Part shown: positions 44,293 to 56,198 of the stretch, one piece after another | Position numbering within the stretch: position 1 is the stretch's first letter | How the letters are laid out: every line of letters starts with the position of its first letter | NCBI GenBank assembly: GCA_021432605.1 | Contig: MU271143.1 | Coordinates: forward strand, 1,621,277-1,685,276 | Length of the DNA stretch: 64,000 bases | From: Coniochaeta sp. PMI_546 | Taxonomy: Eukaryota; Ascomycota; Sordariomycetes; Coniochaetales; Coniochaetaceae | Direction: 5' to 3' | Position numbers and translations under genes: made by a program | Notes under the pieces: generated by a model | Database searches by the model: none | What the model was told of the DNA's origin: nothing | The model's input: only the letters and a program-made list of their open reading frames with translations

Positions 44293-47200
44293 ATGGCTCA
44301 AAGCGACCCACCCCTGCAAGAGCCCGCCTCGACAGCGGAAAATGGCAACAATTCCCAAAGCCTGTGGCGAAGACTATTTGGCCGCGACAGTACAGCCTCA
44401 GACATGCCAGGGTCCCCCACTAAGGAGCAAGGCTCACAGTCTGATGACGACCCTAGGCCTGGTCTCATACGTCGGGTCTCAAGAAAGGTCGTCCCCGGTC
44501 TGCCTAGGGCTCAGACTTTCAAGAGGCAGCAGTCAGAGATTAGAAATAAGCTGGAACCAGTTCAACCCACACCAGCTGAGCGACGGGCGGTCTCTGTGGA
44601 CAGGAGATTTCAAACTCCGCAGAATGGCTCACAAACACAATCCCACCCTCGCAGCAGCGCCCCCGACTTCACTAAGCAGTCTCTAAATGCCATCCCGTTT
44701 GCTCCGTCCGTTCCCTCACTTCCTGTCAGCTCCCTCGAGGAGAAGATGGTGGCCAGCACTGATGACCTGGCGCTGACCTCGGACGCGCCGACCTTTCACG
44801 ACGGCCTTCATGACGGCCTTCATGACGAAGATGGTCATGATTACATCCCAGACGCAATCTCAACGGCGGACTGTCATTCAATGACAACTTCACAGTATGA
44901 CGCATTGATCCACGATGAGCTCGAACGCACATGGATCTTAAACTTGTCCATGCATTTCCGCGATAAGTCCAAGCGAGAGAAGTTCTTCGTAACCTACCGC
45001 GAGCGGCCAACTCTGTGGCGCCGTGTTACTATCTCCGTTGACTATCGCGATGCTCCCGAGAACTCATTGGAGTTGGAGCTTGCCCACATCAAGTTCCAAC
45101 GTGACAAGATCGCCAAGATATATGACGCTATCCGGGAGAGCCTTGTCGACATCCAGTTTTACTCCACCGTCACCAACCTCAAGCTCCAAACTACCGAGGG
45201 TAGGCTTCATGTGCATGTTGTTGAGGACGTTAACGTGAGTCAGAGATCAGACGGTCGAGATCGTGGATTTGCTAATTTTACCCACAGGAGATCATACATT
45301 ACCCTAGCATTCGGACGATACAGCACATGAGGTGCAACCGTGTCAAAGAAAGAGACATTGAATTCGATTCCCACATCTCGGGGTTCGTCTACAAGGTGAG
45401 AGTGAACGATGAGGTGCTCATCAAGAAGGAAATACCCGGCCCGGATACGGTGGATGAGTTCCTCTATGAGATCAACGCCCTCAACCGCCTGAAACACTCG
45501 AATCATGTCATAAGGTTCTACGGTGTTATTGTCGACGATAACGAGGAACATGTCAAGGGTCTGCTCATCAGCCATGCCGAGCAGGGTGCATTGATAGATA
45601 TCATCTACGACAAGATGCACCCGCTCCCGTGGTCAACACGCGAGAGGTGGGCCAGGCAGATCGTCTCTGGCCTTTCCGAAATCCACGAGGCGGGCTTCGT
45701 GCAAGGCGATTTTACGCTCTCCAACATAGTCATCGACGATGACGACAACGCAAAGATTATAGACATCAACAGAAGGGGTTGTCCTGTAGGTTGGGAACCC
45801 CCGGAGGCAACTCCACTCATTGAAAGCAATCAGCGCATTTCCATGTACATTGGCGTCAAGTCGGATCTCTATCAACTTGGCATGGTCTTGTGGGCCTTGG
45901 CCATGAAAGAAGATGAACCTGAAGCGCATGGGAGGCCGCTCCGTATAGGATCTGACATTTTCGACGTTCCCAACTGGTTCCGACGAGTCGTCGATATCTG
46001 TCTTAGCGAAGACCCGAGAGGCCGCATGCCGGCTCTACAATTGCTCTCCCTATTCCCAGATCCAGAACCAGGATCGGAGATAGGCGGGCTGTACGATCGT
46101 CCGTCGATTTCTGTGGACGATGGTGTTACCAGACAAGAATACTTCGTCGACGCCGACCCTACTTCCAACGGGTACCCTCGAGTCCGAACAGTACAACCGG
46201 CAAGCGACTGGTCGTATGTAGGCTGGGGTCATTCCTATGTAAGCTCGCCAAATGGTCTAAACGATGAACCCTTCTTCTACCCTACGAGAGGCAGATCGCC
46301 ACCATCGCCGCTACCAAGTAATCCAGGGGAATATGACTCATCCAAATATGGATACAGAACAACAGCTTGGGCGTCTACACCAGGAAGTGCCGCACCGAGT
46401 GAAAGCGACGCAGAGGCGAAAAATAGTTTGGAGGAAGGGAAGAAGAGTGTCACACCCCGACGGAGTCTGCTGTCGGTGGCGGATGCTAGAGGAACCAGTG
46501 CGGTGGGCGAACTTCAGGAACCGAGGCTAGCTGAGGGCTTGCTACCCCAAGAAAGGGGGGAAGCGATTGCAGGCGTGCCGATTGTCGATGACGTGGTCAA
46601 TAAAAGAGATCCAGGAGAGCTCCAGGTGCCGGATCGACCCCAGACACTACAGCAACATCAACATCAACAGCAACCGGCTGCTGGACCTAGCAGCATTCCC
46701 GCCACCTTGAATATATACCCGCAGGAAGGCGCTGAGGAACTCGTTTGCGAAGCGAGGTCTTTTGTTGGGGCGGCGGTTGTACAACAGATACAGGGTGAAG
46801 CCGACAGCCCGCAGGAAATGGGGCACACAGAACCCAAACTGCGGGAAGACAGTGGCACAGCGTCTTCAACAAAAGAGGCGAGACCCCGGGACTCGGAGTC
46901 AAACGGTGCAAACAATCAGGCGAGTGCCACAGATGCGACCAGCGTTGATCAGCCCTTGGGCAAGGTTGAAATGTCGCCAGAAACAGCTACAGTCCCTGGT
47001 CCAGAGCCACCGGCTGGAAGGACCGAAGATACTACTCAAGCAGCCGCGCACAGCGGTGAGACGGAGAAGACTTTTCATAAGGACACTGAGATGGCTGCCA
47101 AGAACACGTTGGCGAACCAGTCGAACTCATCTTCTCAACAGCCAGCGTCGAACAATGAACTTTGTGACGTCCCTGATGACTTGAAGGGGGTGGGTTCGAC

Positions 47201-47297
47201 GTACGAGACTGGCCCGGAGAATTGGCACCAGTCAATGACTGATCATGACATCGCCATCCTAATAGACGCAGAGATGGCGGCGGACGCAAAAGAATGA
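44293..47297 (+). CDS. Atypical protein kinase-like protein with long disordered tail
   Basis: Two exons: 44293-45234 and 45288-47297, with a 53-nt intron. The product is 983 residues. I chose the ATG at 44293 (MAQSDPPLQEPAST). Residues 1-190 are disordered and include a duplicated HDGLHDGLHDEDGHD motif. Residues 200-300 (YDALIHDELERTWILNLSMH and onward) look like a fungal-specific helical extension. The kinase fold runs from about 330 to 580. VYKVRVNDEVLIKKE holds the VAIK-like lysine. VQGDFTLSNI replaces the usual HRD loop but keeps D455 and N460. IIDINRRG replaces DFG with D473-I-N, and WEPPE takes the APE position. GVKSDLYQLGMVLWALAM is the F-helix and PNWFRRVVDICLSEDPRGR the end of the lobe. 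Metal- and base-binding residues are kept, so activity is possible. The remaining 400 residues are low complexity with a Gln/His-rich patch. No orthologue name is offered. Confidence 0.85.
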
Positions 47298-49257
47298 CAA
47301 CAGCAATGACACGACAGTAACGAAATCATACAGACACATGACAGTAAAACCCTACGAAGTGAAATAAGCGTCAATTCTCTTTTCTCGACATGTCATTCAG
47401 CACCAGGTTATGTTTTGCATACAAGAAAGCGGCGCAAGCGAAGTGACCTACTGAGAAATCGCATGGGATACGATGGCTTTGGAGTTCGCATGTAAGCGCG
47501 GTTACTGATCTTTTGTATTTCTGGAGTTTTCTGATATGATATGATATGAAGAGGGACGAACTCAAAGGCAAACATGTTATATTATAAGGCACAGAACAGT
47601 ATGATGCAACGTCAACGACTTATCCTTAACAGACTCGTACAAAACGCTACGTCTGCTTGAGATCAGGTGTCGTGCTCTACCAACGCCGCAGACATTGATT
47701 GCGAACGGCGGTGGCGACGTGATGCGGCTGTGGGAGATTAATTTCCGTCGACCAAACTTCAGATCGTGAGAATCCCTGAAGATGCGGGTGTGGCGTCGTT
47801 AGAATGCCAGCCTTACCGATCTAGGCTAGTGGTAAGCGTGTTGGAACCTCGACATATCACAGTACGTACACGCGTAGTGTAGAGTGCTTCGATGACACGT
47901 GACCAACACCGTCGCTGTCGTCAAGGGGTGAGGTAGGTAGATGCTGGAGATCAGACAATCAAGAAGACGAAGCCATCCGTCTGCCACATATATCGTGTAG
48001 TACGAGGACAACTTGTTGCTCACCTTTAGGTGACGACTATTCCTACACGTGTAAGGTACTTTCTCTGGGAATCGCGGTCAAGAACATTGCTCAATTCTGC
48101 GGCCTTGTTGGGATGTTTCTCGACGCATTTGCCACCGATGCCGCCAACAACCACACCCAACCCATCTGTCCAGATGGAGCACTCACATGTGACACACAAC
48201 CCCGCAAAAAGGAGGAACAAAACCGTAACTGATGTTCTTTCCGACTGATTCTTGTCCTGCAGGGGGGCATGACGTGGTGACAGGACCATCTTCGAATCAC
48301 CTTATATCTTTGGACGCTTCGGACCTGGTAATGTGTAAGCGGAATTGGCCGGATACACAATGCCTTCATTGCCTTCCATGCGGGTGGGTCCGTTGACATC
48401 CAGGGTCCAAGTGGGGCTGGAAGAGGTACGGGACGGTACCTGGATCGTGCAGACACACAAGCACCGGGATGGGTACAGGTACGACTGATCAACCATCTGG
48501 GTGGCCAATCACACGCCGGGCAGGACTTCCCCAACATTTCAACTCAACAAAAAGTACTACGGCAAAATGGGCCAGCAACGCAGACGAACGACTGGCCACG
48601 CGCTGATGAGTGTATACACAGTAGAGTCGTTCCTCGGCTGAAGTTTAGTCATGGGCTTCTAGAGGTTTTGCTTGTGAACTGAGGAAGATGGAAATGGTTC
48701 CATGGCTGGCTTGTATCAGCCCTGGTTGGGGTGCAATCGGCTCATGATCGTTTCGCGCCGCTGTAGAGTCGAGCAGCTTCGATATCAACACTACCCAGGC
48801 TACCTTACCATAGACATTTATCTCCACCTTGAGATCGCCCAACAGACTCCATCCATTCACGTCTGTTCCAGACCACGCAAGCCTGGCCGGTTCATGCAGA
48901 GGCAAAAAGCACGTTTCATCCGAACTGGACAGTCCCAGTCCCAGTCCCAGTCCCAGTCCCCAAAGGAATCTTCACTCCTTCCCCCGTGCCTGCCCCGCCC
49001 TACCAAACTTTCACCTTCAAGTTCAGCAGAAAAAGTGTCGGGCCTCGGAAAGGCTATTACCTTAGTGTCTTCTTGGTACATACACTACCGCCCCCCTACG
49101 CCTGACTGATATAAATCTTCTGTGCCTCTGCCAGACCCTCTTCCTCTCGTCTACTTTCACAATCCGGTGTGCTACACAACCTCCCTCAACGGAACCTGAT
49201 ATCGAGCGGAAGTCGAGACAGCCCGTGACTCAACACTACCTCGAAGCCTATTCTGTG
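47298..49257. other. Intergenic region between the kinase and OLE1
   Basis: About 2 kb with no gene seen. It contains (GATAT)3 at 47533-47547, a TACACGTGTA palindrome with an E-box core around 48044-48053, TAAGGTA/TACCTTA motifs at 48051-48059, 48800-48808 and 49058-49065, and a five-copy AGTCCC repeat at 48931-48960. The last few hundred bases are likely OLE1 promoter and 5' leader. Confidence 0.4.
48931..48960 (+). repeat. (AGTCCC)5 microsatellite with G-quadruplex potential
   Basis: Five perfect tandem AGTCCC units, about 300 bp upstream of the OLE1 ATG. The complementary strand reads GGGACT five times, which fits the canonical G3-N3-G3-N3-G3-N3-G3 quadruplex pattern with one spare tract. 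The plus strand could form an i-motif. Whether it lies in the promoter or the transcribed leader is unknown. Confidence 0.9.
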
Positions 49258-50740
49258 ATGGCCTCATCGTCGTCTGCCCCGGTGCAAGCTGAGGCTTTTC
49301 CGGATGGCACCAGCGACTATGTCCCCATCCGGACAAACAAGAAGCTTGATCCAAAGAAGCCTCACATCACAGACCAACCGATTACCCTCAAGAACTGGTA
49401 TCAACATGTCAATTGGCTGAACACCATTCTCATTATCATGGTTCCCATGGTCGGGCTCATTTCTGCATACTGGGTTCCACTCCAGATGAAGACATTGGTG
49501 TTCTCCATTGTATACTACTTCTATACCGGTCTAGGTATCACAGCCGGTAAGTCGAGCCCCATGTCGAAAGCTTGTCACAACAAAATACTGACGGAAACAA
49601 ACAGGCTACCATCGTCTTTGGGCACATCGATCATACAAGGCCCGGCTTCCGCTCCGAATCTTTCTTGCCGCTGCTGGCGCTGGCGCCGTGGAGGGCAGCT
49701 GCCGGTGGTGGAGCGCTGGACACCGGAGCCACCACCGTTATACGGACACCGAGAAAGATCCGTACTCGGTCCGCAAGGGGCTCCTGTACTCCCATATCGG
49801 CTGGATGGTCATGAAACAGAACCCCAAGCGGATTGGCCGCACCGACATCACCGATCTGAACGAGGACCCTGTCGTCATCTGGCAGCACAAGAACTACCTC
49901 AAGTCCGTCATTTTCATGGGCCTGGTTTTTCCCACCCTTGTTTGCGGCCTGGGCTGGGGTGATTGGGTTGGCGGATACGTTTACGCCGGCATTCTCCGCA
50001 TCTTCTTCATCCAGCAGGCTACCTTCTGCGTCAACAGCTTGGCCCATTGGCTTGGTGACCAGCCATTCGACGACCGCAACAGCCCTCGTGATCACGTCAT
50101 CACGGCTCTCGTCACCCTCGGTGAGGGCTATCACAACTTCCATCATGAGTTCCCGAGTGATTACCGTAACGCCATCCAGTGGTGGCAGTACGACCCGACC
50201 AAGGTGTTCATCTACCTCATGAGCCTCATCGGACAGGCCTACGACCTGAACACCTTCCGCTCCAACGAAATTGAGAAGGGTCGTCTGCAGCAACAGCAGA
50301 AGAAGCTCGACGCCAAGCGTGCCCAACTCGACTGGGGTATCCCCCTCGAGCAGCTCCCCGTCATCGCCTGGGACGACTTTGTGGCCGAGGCTAAAAACGG
50401 TAAGGCGCTCGTCGCAGTGGCGGGTGTCATCCACGATGTCACAAGCTTCATCAAGGACCACCCTGGTGGTAAGGCTCTTATCACCTCCGCCATCGGAAAG
50501 GACGCTACCGCTATCTTCAACGGCGGCGTCTACAACCACAGCAACGCTGCCCATAACTTGCTTTCGACCATGCGCGTGGGCGTCATTCGTGGCGGATGCG
50601 AGGTTGAGATCTGGAAGCGGGCTCAGCTCGAGAACAAGGACGCCATCGTCGTCAACGACTCGACAGGCAACCGCATTATTCGTGCCGGTGTCCAGGTCAC
50701 GAGGGTCGCTCAGCCTGTCGCCAGTGCTGACGCTGCATGA
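49258..50740 (+). CDS. OLE1: Acyl-CoA delta-9 desaturase with cytochrome b5 domain
   Basis: Two exons: 49258-49546 and 49605-50740, with a 58-nt intron. The product is 474 residues. The three histidine boxes that bind the di-iron centre are HRLWAH (99-104), HRSHH (136-140) and [11 protein letters not shown] (H273, H276, H277). Hydrophobic pairs flank them ([17 protein letters not shown] and the [17 protein letters not shown] segment, then [17 protein letters not shown] and its neighbour). The C-terminal third is a fused cytochrome b5 with the haem ligand in DHPGGKALI (H382). This is the fungal fusion that introduces the first double bond into palmitoyl- and stearoyl-CoA in the endoplasmic reticulum. 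The intron splits the glycine codon just before the first histidine box. The frame is open slightly upstream from a GTG codon only. Convergent with the permease gene. Very confident. Confidence 0.97.
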
Positions 50741-51293
50741 GCAAGCATGATGTAATGACGATTGGGTTAGACTTTGGCTGGACGGCGTATGTGTTAGATT
50801 GCTTTCTCGTTGCAAAATTGGCTGGTTTGGTGTTCCTTTTGATTGATGACTGGACTCGAAGGGATGGGAATCGCAGAAAAGCAAGCAGAAGAGAGCTTGC
50901 AAGGGTTGGTAGATAGCCGGAGAGTAACTTAAAGCTCCCAGTTGTAACATGCTAGTCCACACTGATACAATGATATCACTCTTTCGTTTCCCACAATCAC
51001 CCTATCTATGACCGTGAATGCTGTGCGTCTCTGACCCGTCGTGCCTGCGAAAATGGACAGTTTTGGGTAGACTGGACGGATAATGACTTTAGCAGTATCG
51101 ACGCAACAGCGACAATCTGAGAATTCTTAGTTGTAGGCGCCAATTCAGCTGTCGAGCCCTACGTGGGATGGAAAGCCTCACAGAACTATCATTCATACGA
51201 CATGATGCCCATACCTATATACTCCAACTGTCTAATGTTGTTTATCAGATCAGGACTCCAACGTACCTATGTATATCCTTCAATCCACAACTC
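50741..51293. other. Convergent 3' region, OLE1 / permease
   Basis: 553 bp between converging stops. Only 3' flanks are expected; nothing further seen. Confidence 0.4.
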
Positions 51294-53035
51294 TTACAGG
51301 TGGCCCCTTATCCTAATTTCCAACCACCGCAACGGCACATAGAACAAAGCTGTGACCACAAATGCCAACTCAAATCCGATGTCCCCCGTTGTCTCGGCAA
51401 TAGGCCCTGTATACCAAACTTCCGCCATTCCAGGTATGACCAGCCCAAAGCTGATGATCGACGCACCCATGGCGGCAAGTCCGGTGGGCAGCTTCCTCCC
51501 CACGTTCCAAATGGCGTGATCGTACGTCGAGAAATCCATCCGTCTGAACACCAGCAACTCAACGATGAGCACGGCATCGAAGCAACCCGCGTAGTACCCT
51601 ATCAGCGCCAAGAAATTCTCGAGCGAAGTCTCCCACTGCTCGGCGGCCTTGATGCTCAACGGGATCATGATGGCAAAGACGGCGACCGTGAAGACGAACC
51701 GCGGCACGCGCGCCAGGAAGGGGAGGAGCATCTGAAGGTTGAGCGCGACCGAGTACATGCTGATGGCGATGTTGCCGATGACGCTCAGCGCCAGCAGGAC
51801 GACGACGAACTTGCCGAAACCCCCGGCGGGCGTCAGCATCTCGTAGAAGACGCCGCCGACGCCCGAGACATCGTAGGCGTCTGACCAGGATGGGACCTGC
51901 GGCACGGCGCCGCCGATGGCTGCGCCGAGGATGAGGAGGGGGACGGAGGGGAGGAAGAAGCCTAGATAGGTGTAGGTGAAGATTTTGAGCCTGGAGATGG
52001 TTAGCTATATGGACTTGAGCGTGAGGGATGTTGGGCGGGGCGACGTACTTTGAGGCTTGGGTTGGGTCGTGGTAGACGGAGTAGTCTGAGACGGTGCCGC
52101 CGAAGGTGAGGAAGTAACCCGCAATCAAGCCACCGTACGACAGCACCTGAGGGGCGGTCGACGGCGGTACATCGCTCTGCAGGTGGAGGTACTTGCCGCC
52201 GCAGCCGACGGCGATGACTAGAGAAATCAGGCTCGGGATCCAGGTCCAGCGTTCCCAAAAGTGGAGCGCTTTGTATCCCATGAAGGAGGCGGCAAAGGAT
52301 ATAAGAGAGACAATCACGATGCCGACGTTCACGCTGACGTTCTCTGGGTTGAGAGACGCGATGGCCTGGCCGCCGACGATGGCAGAGACGAGTGAGAAGC
52401 CTGCCACCGTGGCTGCGTTGAGGAGGAGGGGTATGGTGACGAGGTACAAGCTAGCAATGGTCATCAGCGTCTGGCGGCGGAGCTTCAATAGTGCGGAAGC
52501 AGTCTTACCCAAATGAGTACCTCGCCTGAACCAGCTGTCGGAGGCCTGTGTTCGCACCGCCCGTAGCCATGAAGGCAGGCGGTATGCATGTGATCATGGC
52601 GAAGAACAAGATCACCAGAGCAGAATCCCGCAAACTCATGCCAAAGACCAAGGTCGCGAGCATGCCGGTCGGTATTCTATGATTGGGTGTTAGTCCAGTA
52701 GAGGCTGGCGGAGGAAGTCATGAAACTTACGGCAAGAGACAAAGCAGACAGGTGAAAAACATGGTGAACAGATTACTATACTGCCTGTTCTTTCTCTGGG
52801 ATAAGGGTACTGGCTTGATGCCGTTTTCCTCGGCTCCTGTGTCTAGGAATCTCTGGTACCATCTCGGGTTCTTCTCCGGGTCAAACTCATAAACCTCGCC
52901 GTCTTTGACCTTGAGCAACGATATGAAGCCACCAGGGTGTGATTTGTAGTGGCTATCTTTGACATCTGTCTGTTTCTCGACATCCTGGGCTGGAGTACGG
53001 TTTCCCTCGTGGGAAGATAGCGAGGATGCCGCCAT
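51294..53035 (-). CDS. NCS1-family purine-cytosine permease
   Basis: Four exons, in gene order 52731-53035, 52509-52676, 52049-52450 and 51294-51990, with introns of 54, 58 and 58 nt. The product is 523 residues. After a roughly 85-residue cytosolic N-terminus (FDPEKNPRWYQRFLDTGAEE, NGIKPVPLSQRKNRQYSNLF) come about 12 membrane segments. Family marks are the GLRQLVQARYSFG junction in TM2-3, the GGQAIASLNP loop, the GTVSDYSVYHDP motif before TM6-7 and the GVGGVFYEMLTPAGGFGKFV region. The sequence is of the Fcy2/FcyB type, which imports cytosine, adenine, guanine and hypoxanthine with protons. Every splice junction restores a conserved residue. The specificity is inferred from family. It sits in tandem with, and upstream of, the sugar transporter on the same strand. 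Confidence 0.92.
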
Positions 53036-54116
53036 TTTGGACAATGCTTTAAGCGTGGCGGCAGGATCTTAGCGATTGTATTGTAGGTGAGATGAGAAGA
53101 GTTCTTCCTTCTGGTTGGCAGTTGCCAGCCCTGTGTGTCAGCAGCTAAGGAACATGTCGATGTCCAGATGTCGTGTAAAGGCCGGGGATCGTGATTCAGC
53201 GTGTGTGGATATGGGCGTGCATGACTCGATGACTTCGCTCAAGTCGTCTGGCGGCGAGGCCTTAGTCCTCGGGCACTCAATGAGAAAGAGGCAGGTGCAT
53301 GTATCACAACCGAAGACTATTGCTCGGGCTGTTCATGATGAAACCACCTGGATACCAGTATAGAAAGTCAACTTGTAAACTTTTTTCGGGATGTGCTTTG
53401 TCTTCATTCGCCGCCATGTCATCGATGGAGAACTTTTGGCTTAATTAGGTAAGAGCAATGACCAATGGGAGGCGATGTGACACTGTGCGTCTCGACTTCG
53501 CTCTGTCAACACCCAAGCCAATCAAATCGTTTGCGGTCTCTTGGGATGTATGAAGGGTAAGTAATTGATGCCTCGAGCATTCTTGCACAATTCCAGGAGC
53601 TAGTGTGGTATAGGGGAATTGCGGTGATGTCCTTCCTATCCTTGAATGTACTGTTCGACACTGTAGCATGCTACTGTGGTAGAGCCCGCTCTCACTGACG
53701 TCTTACCTGCCTAAGCTCTCATTATCAAAGGCAGATTCTCTATTGTCTATACCTTTGCTGAGACACAAGGCGCCGATGGTGAGAGAGCTAGCTTGGGATA
53801 TGGGTCGCCGATACACCTGCACGAGCCATTAATAGGTCTCCTGCCTATCACCGGTCTACCCTTGTCGCATCATAAGGTAAGCTTAAATGAACGTCTCCAA
53901 GGGAGTGTGTTGCTATTTGAGATGACACCTTGAGATTCACAACGTAAGAGGACTATCGGAACACAAATTCCGGTATATAGGCGTATAGAGCTTCCACAGC
54001 ATATATATATATATATATATATATATTGAGAAGAATTACCAGGAAGCGATAGCCGAGCTTGTGTGACCCTCCCAAGCGTTGTCCTGACTAAGTCCCCCCG
54101 TTATGACCTGCATATT
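53036..54116. other. Intergenic region, permease upstream / sugar transporter downstream
   Basis: About 1.1 kb with no gene seen. It holds the permease promoter, and an AT microsatellite at its right end. Confidence 0.4.
54001..54028. repeat. (AT)14 microsatellite
   Basis: Fourteen perfect AT units, about 90 bp beyond the stop codon of the sugar transporter and so probably in or near its 3' UTR. Confidence 0.95.
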
Positions 54117-56105
54117 TTACGCTGCGAACATCCCCGGGGTGGCTCGAGCTTCAGCCTCTTCAGAGTCCGAGACAGCCTCGATTCTGCGCCTTTCCGCTTC
54201 CACAAAAGCCTGCGGCCGCTCCCGTTGCGTAAGCACGGGGTTGGCGAATACGAACACACCCCTCCTTTCCTTGAAGATCTCATCCATGTCCTCGAGTGTC
54301 CGTCGACAGGTCTCGGGGTACAGTAAGTAGACGATGGGAAAGAACGAGAAGCAGAAGCATGCGAAAACTGTACTTGACAGTCAGCAGGAATTCAGGCTGG
54401 TCGAATAGTGAACTCACGGAGATAGAAGCCCCATCCCAGATTATTAACCCCGGTCTTAGTGAATTGCACCACAATGAAGCCACCCATCCAGTTCGTTGCT
54501 GTTGCAGCTGCGGCCCCTCTAGCTCGCCAACCAAGACTATTGATCTCGGAGTTGAAGACCCAGGGTACTTTGGCGAAGCTGGTTCCGTAAGTGAAATAGT
54601 ACAGAAAGAACATGGAAGTCGTCACGGCTCCCAGGGTCTTCTTGCTATCCGGATGGATAAGAGCTTCCTTGAGAGTTATGGCTGCGACTAGGTAGCAGCA
54701 GCCAGTGGCTAGCGAACCATAGAGCAGCAACCTGGGCTGCATGTTAATGGTGCCCCTCGGTGAGCGTGGGGAGCATGACATACTTTCTCCGACCAACCAA
54801 GTCTATCAGCAGTAGGCACAAGAGCGCGGCTCCGAGGTATAATGTCGCATTAGCCGCCGTAAGAAGTCGTGCATAAGCACTCGACACCCCCACAGACTGA
54901 ATCAGCAACGTAGGGAGGTAGTAGCTCATGGCGTTTACCTACAGGGTGTGTTAGCCAGGGACAAATTCCAATCAGCGTCGATCAGGAGCCTGCCGAAAGC
55001 CTGAACAGGAAATACGAGCTGCCTACCCCTGTGAATTGCTGCATGAGCTGGGTTCCGCAACTATATAGCAACGTATCAGTAGTGCGTCTCCATCTCTGAA
55101 GCGGTCTGTGACTCGCCTTAGCAATAGCCGGCGCATATTCTGATTGGCATCTCTAAAAAGAAAGACATCTTTGGCTGCAGCGCGATTCTTCCTTTCCTCT
55201 TTAATGCTCCGAGATATGGACGACAATTCGTAAGTCAAATCCTGGTCATCCAATGCATGTGACTTTCCGTGTAGTTTTGCTAGTGCCTCGAGCGCGTCCT
55301 CAGGTCTGCTCTTCAGCAGCAGCCAGCGAGGTGACTCCACGACAAACGGTAGGACAACAGCCACGATCAATGGGAAGATAAGTTGGAAGCCCAATGGAAA
55401 GCGCCACTGTTCAGGCCCGTTATGGGCATATAATCCGTAATTGATCCAGTTCGCGGTGCAGAAACCGACGGTATTGCAGACCGAACCTAGTACGACAAGC
55501 TTACCCCTGAGCTGGAATGGTGATGTTTCGGCCATGAAGACGGGGCAGGTAGACGAAACGACACCCATTCCGAACCCATTGATGATACGCCCAAGTATCA
55601 TCTGTGGCAGATGGAACGCACTGATCTGAAGTATGGCCCCGATAACATTCAAAGACAGACCTAGCCAGACTGTCTTTTTTCGGCCGAGCTTGTCCCCAAG
55701 CGTGAAACTTGCAATGCAACCGAAGAAGGCGCCAAGCTCAATCTAAGTCAGTGTCTATCTGGGTTCAGAAAGTGGCTCGATGACTTCAATATCATACCGA
55801 GAAGCAGCTCGATGTGATCCCTGAAATGTTGGCATTCTTTGTCTCTGGGAAGAGCTTGATGAAGTCCGCTGAGATGAGGGCCCCTGAAAACACACCCTGC
55901 AGACACGACCTTAGAAGAGGTAGAGGACAAGGTATCGAAGGTGTCGTACCTGATCATAGCCAAAGTGAGCCATGGAGACTTCGGCTCATCAGTCAGCTGC
56001 TCTCGCAGACCTCTCCGAGATAGTCAGGTTCTTACCTGAATTGACAACCGCTAAACAGACGAGCAGAGGTGTGCCCTCGACTCCACCAAGGTGACCCCAC
56101 AGCAT
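54117..56105 (-). CDS. MFS hexose/sugar transporter
   Basis: Eight exons, in gene order 56036-56105, 55950-55978, 55798-55896, 55117-55742, 55027-55060, 54784-54938, 54418-54731 and 54117-54367. The product is 525 residues from MLWGHLGGVEGTP; an in-frame ATG at 56198 would add 31 residues. Marks of the sugar-porter family are FGYDQGVFSGALIS in TM1, GDKLGRKKT after TM2, the ESPRWLLLKSRPEDALEAL helix, QQFTGVNAMSYYLPTL in TM7, LVGRRK before TM9 and PETCRRTLEDMDEIF after TM12. The fourth intron (55061-55116) starts with GC instead of GT. Two exons are very short (29 and 34 nt). It probably imports a hexose or related sugar at the plasma membrane; the substrate cannot be read. It is divergent from a Zn2Cys6 regulator across 3.3 kb, a possible regulator-target pair. 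Confidence 0.9.
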
Positions 56106-56198
56106 GACGACTGAGCTCGTTCTCGTTGTTACCGGTCTTGGAATGACTCTGTCCTTATGGGAGACTGTCGCACCCACAAACATATGGCTCTGACACAT

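Noticed and set aside
12861-47297. Three predicted proteins of exactly 984 residues and one of 983
   Set aside because: The regulator, the KH protein, the RxxSVRP protein and the kinase share no sequence similarity; the equal lengths are coincidence.
49631-50962. A 443-codon open frame on the minus strand opposite OLE1
   Set aside because: It lies antisense to a highly codon-biased gene whose third positions are mostly C or G, which suppresses antisense stops. It shows no domain.
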